Assembly: GCA_002373205.1 (NCBI GenBank)
Contig: DFJV01000043.1
Coordinates: forward strand, 1 to 16,796
Length of the DNA: 16,796 bases
Origin: Treponema sp. UBA3662
GTDB lineage: Bacteria > Spirochaetota > Spirochaetia > Treponematales > Treponemataceae
Direction of reading: 5' to 3'
Shown here: positions 7,110 to 14,503 of the stretch, piece by piece
Layout: each line of letters opens with the position of its first letter
Numbering within the stretch: position 1 is the stretch's first letter
The notes under the pieces: model-generated
What the model saw: the letters and a program-made list of their open reading frames with translations, nothing else
The model's database searches: none
What the model was told of the DNA's origin: nothing
Translations under genes and position numbers: made by a program

Positions 7110-8903
7110 ATGCCAAGTCAGGATATGCCTTTAATTGTACAGTCGGACCGTACTCTGCTGCTGGACGTTCATTCTCCAGTTGCGGAGGAATGCCGTAATG
7201 CCCTTATTCCCTTTGCGGAACTTTTGCGTTCGCCGGAGCATTTGCACACCTACGCGCTTACACCCCTTTCTTTGTGGAATGCGGCCAGTGCAGGCTTTAC
7301 AAGTCAGGATGCAATTGACGTGCTAAAGAAATTTTCCCGCTACGAAGTTCCACAGAACGTGCTTGTGTGGATTTCGGAAACGGCAAACCGCTTTGGCAAA
7401 CTGCGCCTCGTTCCCTGCCCCAGTGGCAAGGAAGAATACCTTTATCTTGTTTCTTCTTCACCCTACGTCTTTAAGGAAATAAGCGCAAATCCCGCCGTTC
7501 AAAAGTTGATGCTTCCCTGCACCTACGAAGAACCGGACAGCGAGGCTCTAAAGGGAGTTTCTGTTAGCGAAGAAGAAAAAAAATACTGCTTTATCCTAAA
7601 CCTTACGGACCGCGGTACCGTAAAGCAGCAGCTTTTAAAATTGGGCTGGCCTGTAAAAGACGATGTTCCTTTGCAGGACGGTGCCCCGCTCCAAGTTAGC
7701 CTTAGGGAAAAAACTCTTTCTGGAAAAGCTTTCAACATCCGCGAGTACCAGAAGAAGTCTGCCCAGGCTCTTATTGGCGACAGAGGGCCGGGCACTGGCT
7801 TTGGTACCATTGTGCTTCCTTGCGGGGCTGGAAAAACCATAGTCGGCATGCTGATTATGTCCATGCTAAAGACCAACACGCTGATTGTTACAACAAACAT
7901 AAGCGCAGTTCACCAGTGGATAGACGAGCTTGTGGACAAGACAAACCTTGAGCGCGACCAGATTGCAGAATACACTGGCGAAAACAAGACAATCCTTCCT
8001 GTAACTGTGGCGACTTACCAGATTCTTACCTGGCGGCCAAACAAAACTGGCCCTTACCCGCATTTTTCCCTTTTTAGGCAGAACAACTGGGGGCTTATAA
8101 TCTACGACGAAGTTCACACCCTTCCTGCCCCGGTCTTTAGGGTGGCGGCAGAGATTCAGGCTGTGCGGCGGGTGGGACTAACCGCAACTCTTGTCCGCGA
8201 AGACGGCTGCGAGGGCTATGTCTTTTCTTTGGTTGGCCCCAAAAGATACGATGTTCCCTGGAAAGAGCTTGAACGCTCCGGCTGGATTGCCAGTGCCGAA
8301 TGTGTGGAGGTTCGCCTAGGACTTCCACAGGACAAAGAAATTGAATATGCGGTTTCTCAGCAGAGGGCAAAACACAAGATTGCAAGTGAAAATCCTGTTA
8401 AGGATAAAATAGTTGTGGAACTTGTAAAAAAATTCCCCCAGGACAAGATTTTGGTTATTGGCCAGTACCTTGACCAGCTGCACAATCTTGCAAAGCTTTT
8501 GGACGCACCAATCATCACTGGAAAAACGCCCAACTCCGAGCGCGACAAGATTTATGCAGACTTTAGGAGCGGCAACATTCACGTGCTTGTGGTAAGCAAG
8601 GTTGCAAACTTTGCAATAGACCTTCCGGACGCAAGCATGGCAATTCAGGTAAGCGGAACATTTGGTTCAAGGCAGGAAGAGGCCCAGCGTCTTGGAAGAA
8701 TCCTCCGTCCAAAGGAACGAACATCACGCTTCTTTACGCTGATTACCCGCAACACGGTGGAAGAGGATTTTGGCAGCAACAGACAGAAATTCCTTGCAGA
8801 GCAGGGCTATTCCTACAGAATCCTGCGCTACAATGACGAGTCAAGCCTGGACGAGTTGGATTCCACCGCTCCGCTTTGCATTGACGGTTTTGGAGCAGAA
8901 TGA
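7110..8903 (+). CDS. XPB/Rad25-family DEAD/DEAH-type helicase
   Basis: A 597-residue superfamily 2 DNA helicase of the XPB (ERCC3/Rad25) type, an ATP-driven 3'-5' translocase expected in nucleotide excision repair or transcription-linked repair. Residues about 15-185 form an XPB N-terminal (Helicase_C_3-like) domain. The motor follows with Walker A PCGAGKT (237-243), DEVH (333-336), TAT (358-360), the XPB-specific RED triad (363-365), and motif VI QRLGRILRP (526-534). The start at 7110 has no Shine-Dalgarno; the next ATG (7125) has AGGA only 1 nt away, so a leaderless start at 7110 is preferred. Its stop overlaps the next gene by 4 nt. Bacterial XPB is known from actinobacteria and spirochaetes; its exact role there is less clear than in eukaryotic TFIIH. 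Confidence 0.92.
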   Translation: MPSQDMPLIVQSDRTLLLDVHSPVAEECRNALIPFAELLRSPEHLHTYALTPLSLWNAASAGFTSQDAIDVLKKFSRYEVPQNVLVWISETANRFGKLRLVPCPSGKEEYLYLVSSSPYVFKEISANPAVQKLMLPCTYEEPDSEALKGVSVSEEEKKYCFILNLTDRGTVKQQLLKLGWPVKDDVPLQDGAPLQVSLREKTLSGKAFNIREYQKKSAQALIGDRGPGTGFGTIVLPCGAGKTIVGMLIMSMLKTNTLIVTTNISAVHQWIDELVDKTNLERDQIAEYTGENKTILPVTVATYQILTWRPNKTGPYPHFSLFRQNNWGLIIYDEVHTLPAPVFRVAAEIQAVRRVGLTATLVREDGCEGYVFSLVGPKRYDVPWKELERSGWIASAECVEVRLGLPQDKEIEYAVSQQRAKHKIASENPVKDKIVVELVKKFPQDKILVIGQYLDQLHNLAKLLDAPIITGKTPNSERDKIYADFRSGNIHVLVVSKVANFAIDLPDASMAIQVSGTFGSRQEEAQRLGRILRPKERTSRFFTLITRNTVEEDFGSNRQKFLAEQGYSYRILRYNDESSLDELDSTAPLCIDGFGAE

Positions 8904-11098
8904 TGGCAGTCATAACACCTAAAGTTCAGCGCATAATCGACTGGCGCGAAAGCATGTCCGTTATGGACGAAGAAATGTTTTTTGACATAATGCGCATGTA
9001 TCTTGGGGAACTAAAGACTCCCTACAACAAGCAGAAGTTAATAGAAGGACTTTCGTCTTTCTTGCGCAAGAAGGAAAACCGCGACACTTTGGTAAGCCTT
9101 TTGGGAAGCGGCGACTTAAAAATCCTTACCCTAGTAAAGAACATCCGTGACTGCACCGCAAAAAAAATACTCACTTTTATGGAAGGAAAAGTTCAAAATC
9201 CCAGGTTCCTGAATGACTTGAACGAGCACTTGATAAACCTACAAGAACGCCTTATTCTTTACAGCTTTACAGACAAGGATTCTGGAACTAAGGAACTTCG
9301 CATAAACCCCATGCTGGAAGATGACCTGCTCCCCCTTTTGCAAACGGAAATTCTTTTTGAGCAGTCAGGACAAGAACTGAATGCAGGACAAGATTCACAG
9401 TCAGAAAAAAATCCTTTGCAAGAAAAGTCACAGCAGCCGCTTTTGCCCCAGTCAGCATGCAGCCTTAGCCCACAGTTTTTGGCAAGCTTCTGTTCCTTTG
9501 CAATCTCCCATCCTGACCTTTGCAAGAACGACGGTTCCCTAAAAAAGCACAGCCTTACGGAAATGCAGGAAGTCTTTAAGGGGCTTGGAAAATCATGCCT
9601 TGAAAAACTTACCGCCGCTTTTATGAACCTTTCCATTTTTTGTGCCTTGGAAAAAGGAATCAGCGTAGACTTGGACCGCTTGGAAAATTTTGCCGCAATG
9701 GAAGAAAAAGCCCAGTACCTTTATTTGGTTACGGCATCTGTTGCCCACTTTCCAAGAAAAACCATGCAGGTGAACGCTCAGATTTTTTTCTGCACTCTGT
9801 ATGCAATTCCTGCATCTGGTTGCACACTAGTTCAGCTTACCCAGCTCTTTCTTTTGGAAAAGGAAAAGGTGGCTGGAGAAACTTCAAGCCGTTTTGGAAG
9901 GATTCTTTCTTCCGCCGCGTCTGGCTCTGCTGCCACTAGTCAGTCTCTGGCATCTGGCGGTGAATCTTCTTTGCCCCCGGAACTTACAGACGGAAATCTT
10001 GTAAAGGCACTTGCAGAAGCTGCCCTTGAATTTTCCATCCTCTGCGTTTGCGGAAAAGACTTGGAAGGCAACCCCTTGTACAAGAGAAGCAGCTTTTTTG
10101 ACGAAGAAAAAAATACGAATGCGGCAAACACAAAGGTTCTTAGCATAGATTCTGCATTTTCTGTTACCCTTCTTCCGGGGCTTAATCTGCACGAGCTTTT
10201 GCCCTTTGTTCATTTTATGCAAATAAAGCACTATGACACCGCCGCCGTTTTTGAAATAAACCGTGCTTGTGCAATCCGCGCTTTTGATGCTGGTTTTACA
10301 CCGGAAAAAATTTCTTTGCTCTTGGAAAAATATTCATCGTATAAAATTCAGCAGAACATTCAGATTTCTTTGGAAGAGTGGTTCAGCTCGTATAAATCTG
10401 CTTCGCTTTACAAAGGCTATGTCCTAAAGGTAAAAGAAGAAAATGCCCAGTTCATAAAAAACAATCCGCTTCTTTCGCCCTACATAATGGAAGAACTTTC
10501 CGCCGGAGTCTTTTTCCTTTCTTTTGCGGACGATGCCAAAGCCCAAAGCATCATTGCAAAGAGCGGCCTTGATTTTATAGGCAACATGAAGCTTGCTCCA
10601 GGCCAGAACCGTACGCTTGCTTTTTTGCCGCTTGACGAGCCGGAGAAAAAAATTGAATCTAAAGAAAAAAAAGCGCCTGTTCACAAGGTGGACAAAGACA
10701 AGCAGAAGGCAATACTGGATGAACTAAAGTCAGAGCTAGACGGAATGAATTTGCCACAGGACCAGAAGGAAGGCCTCTTGGACAGAATAAACAGAAGAAT
10801 TGTGCTTAACAAATCCCAGCTTGTTGGAGAGAGCGTTCGCTTTGAAAAGGTGGAAGCCGGAGGAATGGACTACACGGGTAAAATCCACGTTATAGAAAGT
10901 GCCATTCAAAACGGTGGCATTTTGGAAGTTGCTCTGGATAGCGGAAACTCCGTTGCGGGAAGACCTGTTGAGCTTAACAAAAAGGCTCCTAACGCCCAGC
11001 TTATTTTGGAACTTTCTTCTAGCGGAGAAAAGATTTGCATTCCGGTAAGCTCTGCCGTCCGAATAAAAAAGACCCGCCGTCTGTTGAATTTGGACTAG
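8900..11098 (+). CDS. XPB-associated protein with helicase-N-terminal-like and WYL-like domains
   Basis: A 732-residue protein translated in a 4-nt overlap (ATGA) with the helicase gene; ATG 8903 is an alternative with better spacing to GGAG (8892-8895). No helicase motifs are present. Residues about 414-575 match the N-terminal domain of the neighbouring helicase in pattern: LSIDSAF...LLPFVHFMQ...AFDAGFTPEKISLLLEKYSSYKIQQNIQISLEEW against LLLDVHS...LIPFAEL...AASAGFTSQDAIDVLKKFSRYEVPQNVLVWISE. The last 70 residues (IESAIQNGGILEVALDSGN...ICIPVSSAVRIKK) look like a small WYL/Sm-like beta-barrel. Actinobacterial XPB neighbours (helicase-associated proteins such as Rv0862c) have a similar composition as far as I recall. 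A structural partner of the helicase is the natural inference. A charged Lys-rich linker (about 580-610) precedes the C-terminal part. Confidence 0.75.
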   Translation: MMAVITPKVQRIIDWRESMSVMDEEMFFDIMRMYLGELKTPYNKQKLIEGLSSFLRKKENRDTLVSLLGSGDLKILTLVKNIRDCTAKKILTFMEGKVQNPRFLNDLNEHLINLQERLILYSFTDKDSGTKELRINPMLEDDLLPLLQTEILFEQSGQELNAGQDSQSEKNPLQEKSQQPLLPQSACSLSPQFLASFCSFAISHPDLCKNDGSLKKHSLTEMQEVFKGLGKSCLEKLTAAFMNLSIFCALEKGISVDLDRLENFAAMEEKAQYLYLVTASVAHFPRKTMQVNAQIFFCTLYAIPASGCTLVQLTQLFLLEKEKVAGETSSRFGRILSSAASGSAATSQSLASGGESSLPPELTDGNLVKALAEAALEFSILCVCGKDLEGNPLYKRSSFFDEEKNTNAANTKVLSIDSAFSVTLLPGLNLHELLPFVHFMQIKHYDTAAVFEINRACAIRAFDAGFTPEKISLLLEKYSSYKIQQNIQISLEEWFSSYKSASLYKGYVLKVKEENAQFIKNNPLLSPYIMEELSAGVFFLSFADDAKAQSIIAKSGLDFIGNMKLAPGQNRTLAFLPLDEPEKKIESKEKKAPVHKVDKDKQKAILDELKSELDGMNLPQDQKEGLLDRINRRIVLNKSQLVGESVRFEKVEAGGMDYTGKIHVIESAIQNGGILEVALDSGNSVAGRPVELNKKAPNAQLILELSSSGEKICIPVSSAVRIKKTRRLLNLD

Positions 11099-11112
11099 AA
11101 TTGTTCTATAGT
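11084..11112 (+). promoter_or_regulatory. Promoter of the DUF456 gene (leaderless type)
   Basis: TTGAAT (11084-11089), a 17-nt spacer and TATAGT (11107-11112). The ATG begins 6 nt after the -10, at the expected transcription start. The promoter overlaps the last codons of the upstream gene. Confidence 0.5.
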
Positions 11113-11118
11113 TTTTCT

Positions 11119-11616
11119 ATGACACCAATTGAAATTTTACTTATCGTACTAACGGTTTTGTTTATGGGCCTTGGAATCATAGGCTGCATAATACCCGGTC
11201 TCTTTGGAACACCCTTGTGCTGGTGTGCACTTCTTACCTCTTACTTTGTTAGCACTTGCAGCCTTTCTCTTGTAACTCTCATTGTCTGCGCAGTCATCAC
11301 GGTGATTGTGGAAGTGGTAAACAGTTTGGTGCCCACTATTTTTACTGCAAAGTCAGGTGGCTCTAAGGCGGGCTCTCTAGGTGCCATTGTGGGAACTTTT
11401 GCCGGAATTTTTTTTGGCTTTGGTTTTATAGGCATTTTGGTCGGTCCTTTCTTGGGGGCACTTGTTGGCGAGCTTATTCATGACAATTCCAATTTTAACC
11501 GGGCGTTAAAGTCCGCAGCTTTTGCTTTTCTGGGCTTTGTAACTGGAACTGGTCTCCGTCTTATTGTGTCCTGCGCCTTTGTAATTGTCCTGATTCATTC
11601 ATATTTGTCAAAATAA
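11119..11616 (+). CDS. DUF456 family membrane protein
   Basis: A 165-residue very hydrophobic protein. It opens with a helix and the motif GIIGCIIPGLFGTPLCW, typical of DUF456, and has a Gly-rich segment GAIVGTFAGIFFGFGFIG...GPFLGALVGEL that reads as a glycine-zipper membrane repeat. About five membrane segments are expected in the inner membrane. Function of the family is unknown. I chose ATG 11119 over the upstream in-frame ATG at 11035, which lies within the preceding gene and gives a non-hydrophobic extension. No Shine-Dalgarno is visible; a promoter just upstream suggests a leaderless transcript. It follows the XPB-associated gene by 20 bp but probably has its own promoter. Confidence 0.8.
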   Translation: MTPIEILLIVLTVLFMGLGIIGCIIPGLFGTPLCWCALLTSYFVSTCSLSLVTLIVCAVITVIVEVVNSLVPTIFTAKSGGSKAGSLGAIVGTFAGIFFGFGFIGILVGPFLGALVGELIHDNSNFNRALKSAAFAFLGFVTGTGLRLIVSCAFVIVLIHSYLSK

Positions 11617-11639
11617 TTTATCTTGTAAAATACTTTTTT

Positions 11640-11890
11640 GGACGGCAGGCCATTTTCAACTGTGTCCGGTCCTACGGAACCGGCCAGCCCATGCAATTTC
11701 TACCACCCTAAAACCGATAGCGCCACGGATGGCGCGTTAAATGTTAGCAAAATGGCTGGTGAGTTTTCGCAGAAAACTCACGGGTAGAAATTGCATGGAG
11801 GCAATTTCTACCCGCTTTCCAGGGTTCCGGCTCTCGCCTCCATTGCCTATGGCAACCCGCCTCCGGCGGGCCCTTCCAATCGGGCGTAGG
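11640..11890 (-). repeat. Hairpin repeat family A, copy 3 (longest)
   Basis: Read on the minus strand it starts with CCTACGCCCGATTGGAAGGG and carries the hairpins CCCGCC/GGCGGG, TTGCC/GGCAA, GGGTAGAAATTGC/GCAATTTCTACCC, GTGAGTTTTC/GAAAACTCAC and GCGCC/GGCGC (plus coordinates 11857-11870, 11844-11855, 11782-11813, 11759-11781, 11720-11735). A further palindrome CCGGT...ACCGG lies at 11667-11683. It sits in the convergent gap between DUF456 and tRNA-Ala (11617-12213). Bases 11891-12010 of that gap show nothing recognisable. Confidence 0.8.
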
Positions 11891-12010
11891 TTTTATCTCC
11901 TGTCGCTTATACAGATTATATCATGATTGATAGCATCGTGTCATTTTCTGACTTGACCTGGCAATCTTCTGCCTTAATCAGAGTTTTTTAATCATAGTGC
12001 CTACGTATAT

Positions 12011-12038
12011 TGATGGAGATGAGGGAAGTCGAATCCCT
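12011..12038. repeat. Direct duplicate of the tRNA-Ala 3' end (att-like)
   Basis: These 28 bp are identical to 12211-12238, exactly 200 bp away. The second copy is the T-arm plus the 3' acceptor strand of tRNA-Ala and three bases beyond it. Identity stops sharply at both ends. A duplicated tRNA 3' end is the typical footprint of site-specific integration, though no integrase is seen in the window. Confidence 0.7.
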
Positions 12039-12145
12039 CATTCCGGTCGGCACATCCTGTGCCTCCCTCCATGCGGCTTCGTTCGCTGTCGCCCGCATCC
12101 GTGCGGGCTTTTCCTCCCTTTGGTCGGCGCTCACTCCGCTAAGGG
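12039..12145. repeat. Hairpin cluster between the duplicated tRNA ends
   Basis: Perfect small hairpins GGCACA/TGTGCC around TCC and CCCGCA/TGCGGG around TCCG lie in a GC-rich stretch unlike the flanks. Loop sequences and style resemble repeat family A, but the family border motif is absent. Open frames crossing it are not convincing genes. Confidence 0.55.
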
Positions 12146-12170
12146 ATTCGCTTTGTGTTAAGTGTTTAGG

Positions 12171-12210
12171 ACAAAAAAAAGACTGTCGCAATTATTTGCA
12201 ACAGTCTTTC
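12171..12210 (-). terminator. Intrinsic terminator of tRNA-Ala
   Basis: On the minus strand, AAAGACTGT (12209-12201) pairs perfectly with ACAGTCTTT (12186-12178), with further pairing TTGC/GCAA inside. Eight T follow (12180-12173). It begins 4 nt after the tRNA 3' end. Confidence 0.85.
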
Positions 12211-12213
12211 TGA

Positions 12214-12287
12214 TGGAGATGAGGGAAGTCGAATCCCTTACCTCCTGCATGCCATGCAGGCGCTCTAGCCAGTTGAGCTACACCCCC
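12214..12287 (-). tRNA. tRNA-Ala (anticodon GGC)
   Basis: A 74-nt cloverleaf: acceptor GGGGGTG/CATCTCC with two G-U pairs, D-stem GCTC/GAGC, anticodon stem CCTGC/GCAGG with loop ATGGCAT giving anticodon GGC, 5-nt variable loop AGGTA, and T-arm AGGGA-TTCGACT-TCCCT. The discriminator base is A. The next bases are TCA rather than CCA, so the CCA end must be added by the nucleotidyltransferase. GGC reads GCC/GCU alanine codons. It has its own promoter upstream and a strong terminator downstream. Confidence 0.95.
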
Positions 12288-12300
12288 AAAAGTTGGAATT

Positions 12301-12330
12301 AGTTTAGCATAAAAATGCAAACATGGTCAA
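12301..12330 (-). promoter_or_regulatory. Promoter of tRNA-Ala
   Basis: On the minus strand TTGACC (12330-12325) and TAAACT (12306-12301) are separated by 18 nt; transcription would start about 7 nt before the mature tRNA. Confidence 0.5.
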
Positions 12331-12346
12331 GTGGGGGTGTGGGGCT

Positions 12347-13768
12347 TTACAGGGTTCCGTTGTTTTTTATAACGTCCCTGTACCAGTAGGCGCTGTCTTT
12401 TGGCGTGCGCTTTAAGCTTGTGTAGTCTACGTGAACAAGACCAAACCTTTCGGTATAGCCGCGTGCCCATTCAAAGTTGTCTAGAATGGACCAGTGGAAG
12501 TAACCGCGTATGTCTGCCCCATCCTGAATGGATTTGCCAAGCTCGTTCAGATAGGCATTCGTAAAGTCTATGCGGAGCGTATCATGAATCTTGCCATCCG
12601 GGCTTATGTAGTCACTCGTGCTAAGACCGTTTTCGCTTATGATTACAGGCTTCTTGTAGCGGTCGTAGATGTGCTTTGTAAAGTGATGCATAGAACGCGG
12701 AGTAATGTTCCACTTTGCAGCGGTCGTCGGGTAGCCATAGGGAAATTCCTTTACAGAGAACCCCTGTTCCTTGTCTTTCTCCGAAGTTGGAGCGCAAATT
12801 GCAATTCCCTCGTAAATATTCTGACCGTGGAAGTCAACAGGAGAAGAGATAATCTTCATGTCACCGTCAAGAATTTCTGGCATATCCGAACCGAACGCTT
12901 TATCTGCATCCTTGGGGTAAGAACCAAAATAAATTGGGTCGCACCAGTAGTGCAGGCTTCCGCCGTAAAGAATACCAGATCCCTTCTGCGGACGCCATGA
13001 TTCCGGTGCAGATTCAAATACGCCCATTGATTTTTCAAAGGCCGCTATATCTTCTGCAGAATCAGTAGCAGGAAAGTTTGCAAAGCCACAGTGGGCAAGT
13101 CCAACCTTGGTTCCTTCAGAAGCATTTGCCCTTACAGCCTGAACCATTGTTCCCTGAGTAAGAAGAATATTGTGAACAGTGTTAAGAAGCTCGCGGCGTG
13201 AAAGTTCAAGCCCTGGTGCCATCCAGCCCATGTATCCGCCAAGAATGCAGGGCATCTCGTTCAGCGTAAAGAAATTTTTTACGCGGTCACCAAATTTTTT
13301 TACGATAAGCTCCGTGTATTCACCTGCCCAATAGCGGACGTCCCTGTTGCGCCAGCCACCCTTGCGTTCAAGAACAAGAGGCAAGTCCCAGTGAAAGAGC
13401 GTAAGCCAAGGTGTTATGTTTTTTTCCAGAAGTGCATCTATAAGGCGGTCGTAAAAGTCAAGGCCTTTCTGGTTTACAATTCCGTGAATTGCACCACCCT
13501 TTGTGTCGCTGTCGTAGCTTAACACGCGCGGCCATGCAACAGAAAAGCGGTAGTTCGGAATTCCCAGCTGGGAGAAAAGCTCTATGTCTTCCTTGTAGCG
13601 GTGGTAGTGGTCACAGGCAATGTCTCCTGTTGCACCAAATTTTGTTTTGCCGGGAGTGTGGCTAAAGGCATCCCAAACGGATTCCTGCCTGCCGTCTTCT
13701 TTTGCGGCTCCTTCTATCTGATAACTGGCTGTTGCAGCGCCCCATATAAAATCCTTAGGAAAAGTCAT
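12347..13768 (-). CDS. Glycoside hydrolase family 1 beta-glucosidase
   Basis: A 473-residue GH1 enzyme, full length, with no signal peptide, so it is cytoplasmic. It hydrolyses beta-glucosides (or phospho-beta-glucosides) taken up as disaccharides. It begins with FPKDFIWGAATASYQIEG including the sugar-binding Gln 17. The acid/base Glu is E171 in FFTLNEMP and the nucleophile is E379 in PVIISENG; HWDLP (127-131) and HWSILDNFEWARGY (425-438) are the usual aglycone and glycone contacts. The usual NEP is NEM here. GGAGG lies 7 nt upstream of the ATG. No PTS or transporter gene is adjacent, so phospho- versus free-sugar specificity cannot be decided; W434 at the sugar 4/6-OH site leans to non-phosphorylated substrates. 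Confidence 0.93.
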   Translation of the reverse strand: MTFPKDFIWGAATASYQIEGAAKEDGRQESVWDAFSHTPGKTKFGATGDIACDHYHRYKEDIELFSQLGIPNYRFSVAWPRVLSYDSDTKGGAIHGIVNQKGLDFYDRLIDALLEKNITPWLTLFHWDLPLVLERKGGWRNRDVRYWAGEYTELIVKKFGDRVKNFFTLNEMPCILGGYMGWMAPGLELSRRELLNTVHNILLTQGTMVQAVRANASEGTKVGLAHCGFANFPATDSAEDIAAFEKSMGVFESAPESWRPQKGSGILYGGSLHYWCDPIYFGSYPKDADKAFGSDMPEILDGDMKIISSPVDFHGQNIYEGIAICAPTSEKDKEQGFSVKEFPYGYPTTAAKWNITPRSMHHFTKHIYDRYKKPVIISENGLSTSDYISPDGKIHDTLRIDFTNAYLNELGKSIQDGADIRGYFHWSILDNFEWARGYTERFGLVHVDYTSLKRTPKDSAYWYRDVIKNNGTL

Positions 13769-13792
13769 AAGTACACCTCCATCCTTTGCGAC

Positions 13793-13820
13793 AATATAGC
13801 ATAAGCAAAAAAAGATTCAA
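13793..13820 (-). promoter_or_regulatory. Promoter of the beta-glucosidase gene
   Basis: On the minus strand TTGAAT (13820-13815) and TATATT (13798-13793) are separated by 16 nt, about 25 nt upstream of the ATG. The region upstream is A/T-rich with no recognisable operator. The rest of the gap to 14000 holds no gene. Confidence 0.5.
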
Positions 13821-14000
13821 CCAAAAAAACACTTTTTTTGTCAAAAAGCAATTTAAAAAAATTGTTTCATTTACATGCCATGATCAGTGTACCAAGATTG
13901 TTTGGGATTGTCATTCAAGTTATAGTTTAAAGATACTTCCGCGCAACCTCGTCCGCATAAGCCCAACTCTTTTGCAGAACATTGGGCCTTGCTTTGCATT

Positions 14001-14483
14001 CTATTTGTCTGTTCCAAGAATTACATCCTGAACATAAATATCCCGGTTTCTGTCTATGCTGAATTTTATTCTTATCTTCTGATCCAATTTTGTTTTTTCC
14101 CAGGGACGGGAATAGGTTAAGATGGCATCCGCAATTCCCTGCTTCTGGGGAGTAAAAACATAATACTGCTTTCCTCCAGCTCCAACTGTACGCTCGTCCT
14201 TTTTATCCTGAACGTATTTTTCGTCCGTTACCTTTAGAACCTTGTCCGGAGTTAGACGGTATGACCAAGAGTATCCAGTTGTTGGATTTGCACAAAGCGT
14301 AACCGTGCATGAACTAGGCCCCTTGCTTTTTGCAGTTGTATTCAAAACGGTTACTTCCACCGGACTGCCATTGTTCTCGTATTTATAAACTACCGTTGCC
14401 GGTTTTTTAGGAACGCTTTCGCACCCCATAAGCACAACTGCCGCCAAAGAAACTGCTCCCACAAAAAAACTGAACCTGTTCAT
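14001..14483 (-). CDS. Chagasin-like (MEROPS I42) protease-inhibitor lipoprotein
   Basis: A 160-residue lipoprotein: signal peptide of 20 residues and lipobox VLMGC with Cys 21. The mature domain has the three loops that insert into papain-like cysteine proteases in the I42 family: NPTTGYSW (66-73), GAGG (101-104) and RPWE (126-129). These loops are in the usual order and spacing. It should inhibit cysteine proteases at the cell surface or in the periplasm, either host or own. The ribosome binding site GAGAGG is about 6 nt upstream of the ATG, with a TTGTAA-17-TATACT promoter. It stands alone; the neighbours are a GH1 gene downstream and a repeat-rich gap upstream. No target protease gene is in the window. 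Confidence 0.88.
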   Translation of the reverse strand: MNRFSFFVGAVSLAAVVLMGCESVPKKPATVVYKYENNGSPVEVTVLNTTAKSKGPSSCTVTLCANPTTGYSWSYRLTPDKVLKVTDEKYVQDKKDERTVGAGGKQYYVFTPQKQGIADAILTYSRPWEKTKLDQKIRIKFSIDRNRDIYVQDVILGTDK

Positions 14484-14503
14484 AAATTACCTCTCAAAAT
14501 AAA

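Noticed and set aside
12011..12150. tmRNA 3' end or a second tRNA
   Set aside because: Only the T-arm and the 3' acceptor strand are present; upstream sequence has neither a D-arm/anticodon arm nor the tmRNA 5' end.
11988..12213. Small genes on either strand across the tRNA duplication
   Set aside because: Translations are of hairpins, terminator and tRNA sequence; no ribosome binding sites.
13961..13987. Terminator of the I42 inhibitor gene (GCCCAA/TTGGGC)
   Set aside because: Six-bp stem with a 15-nt loop and no proper T-run; too weak to call.
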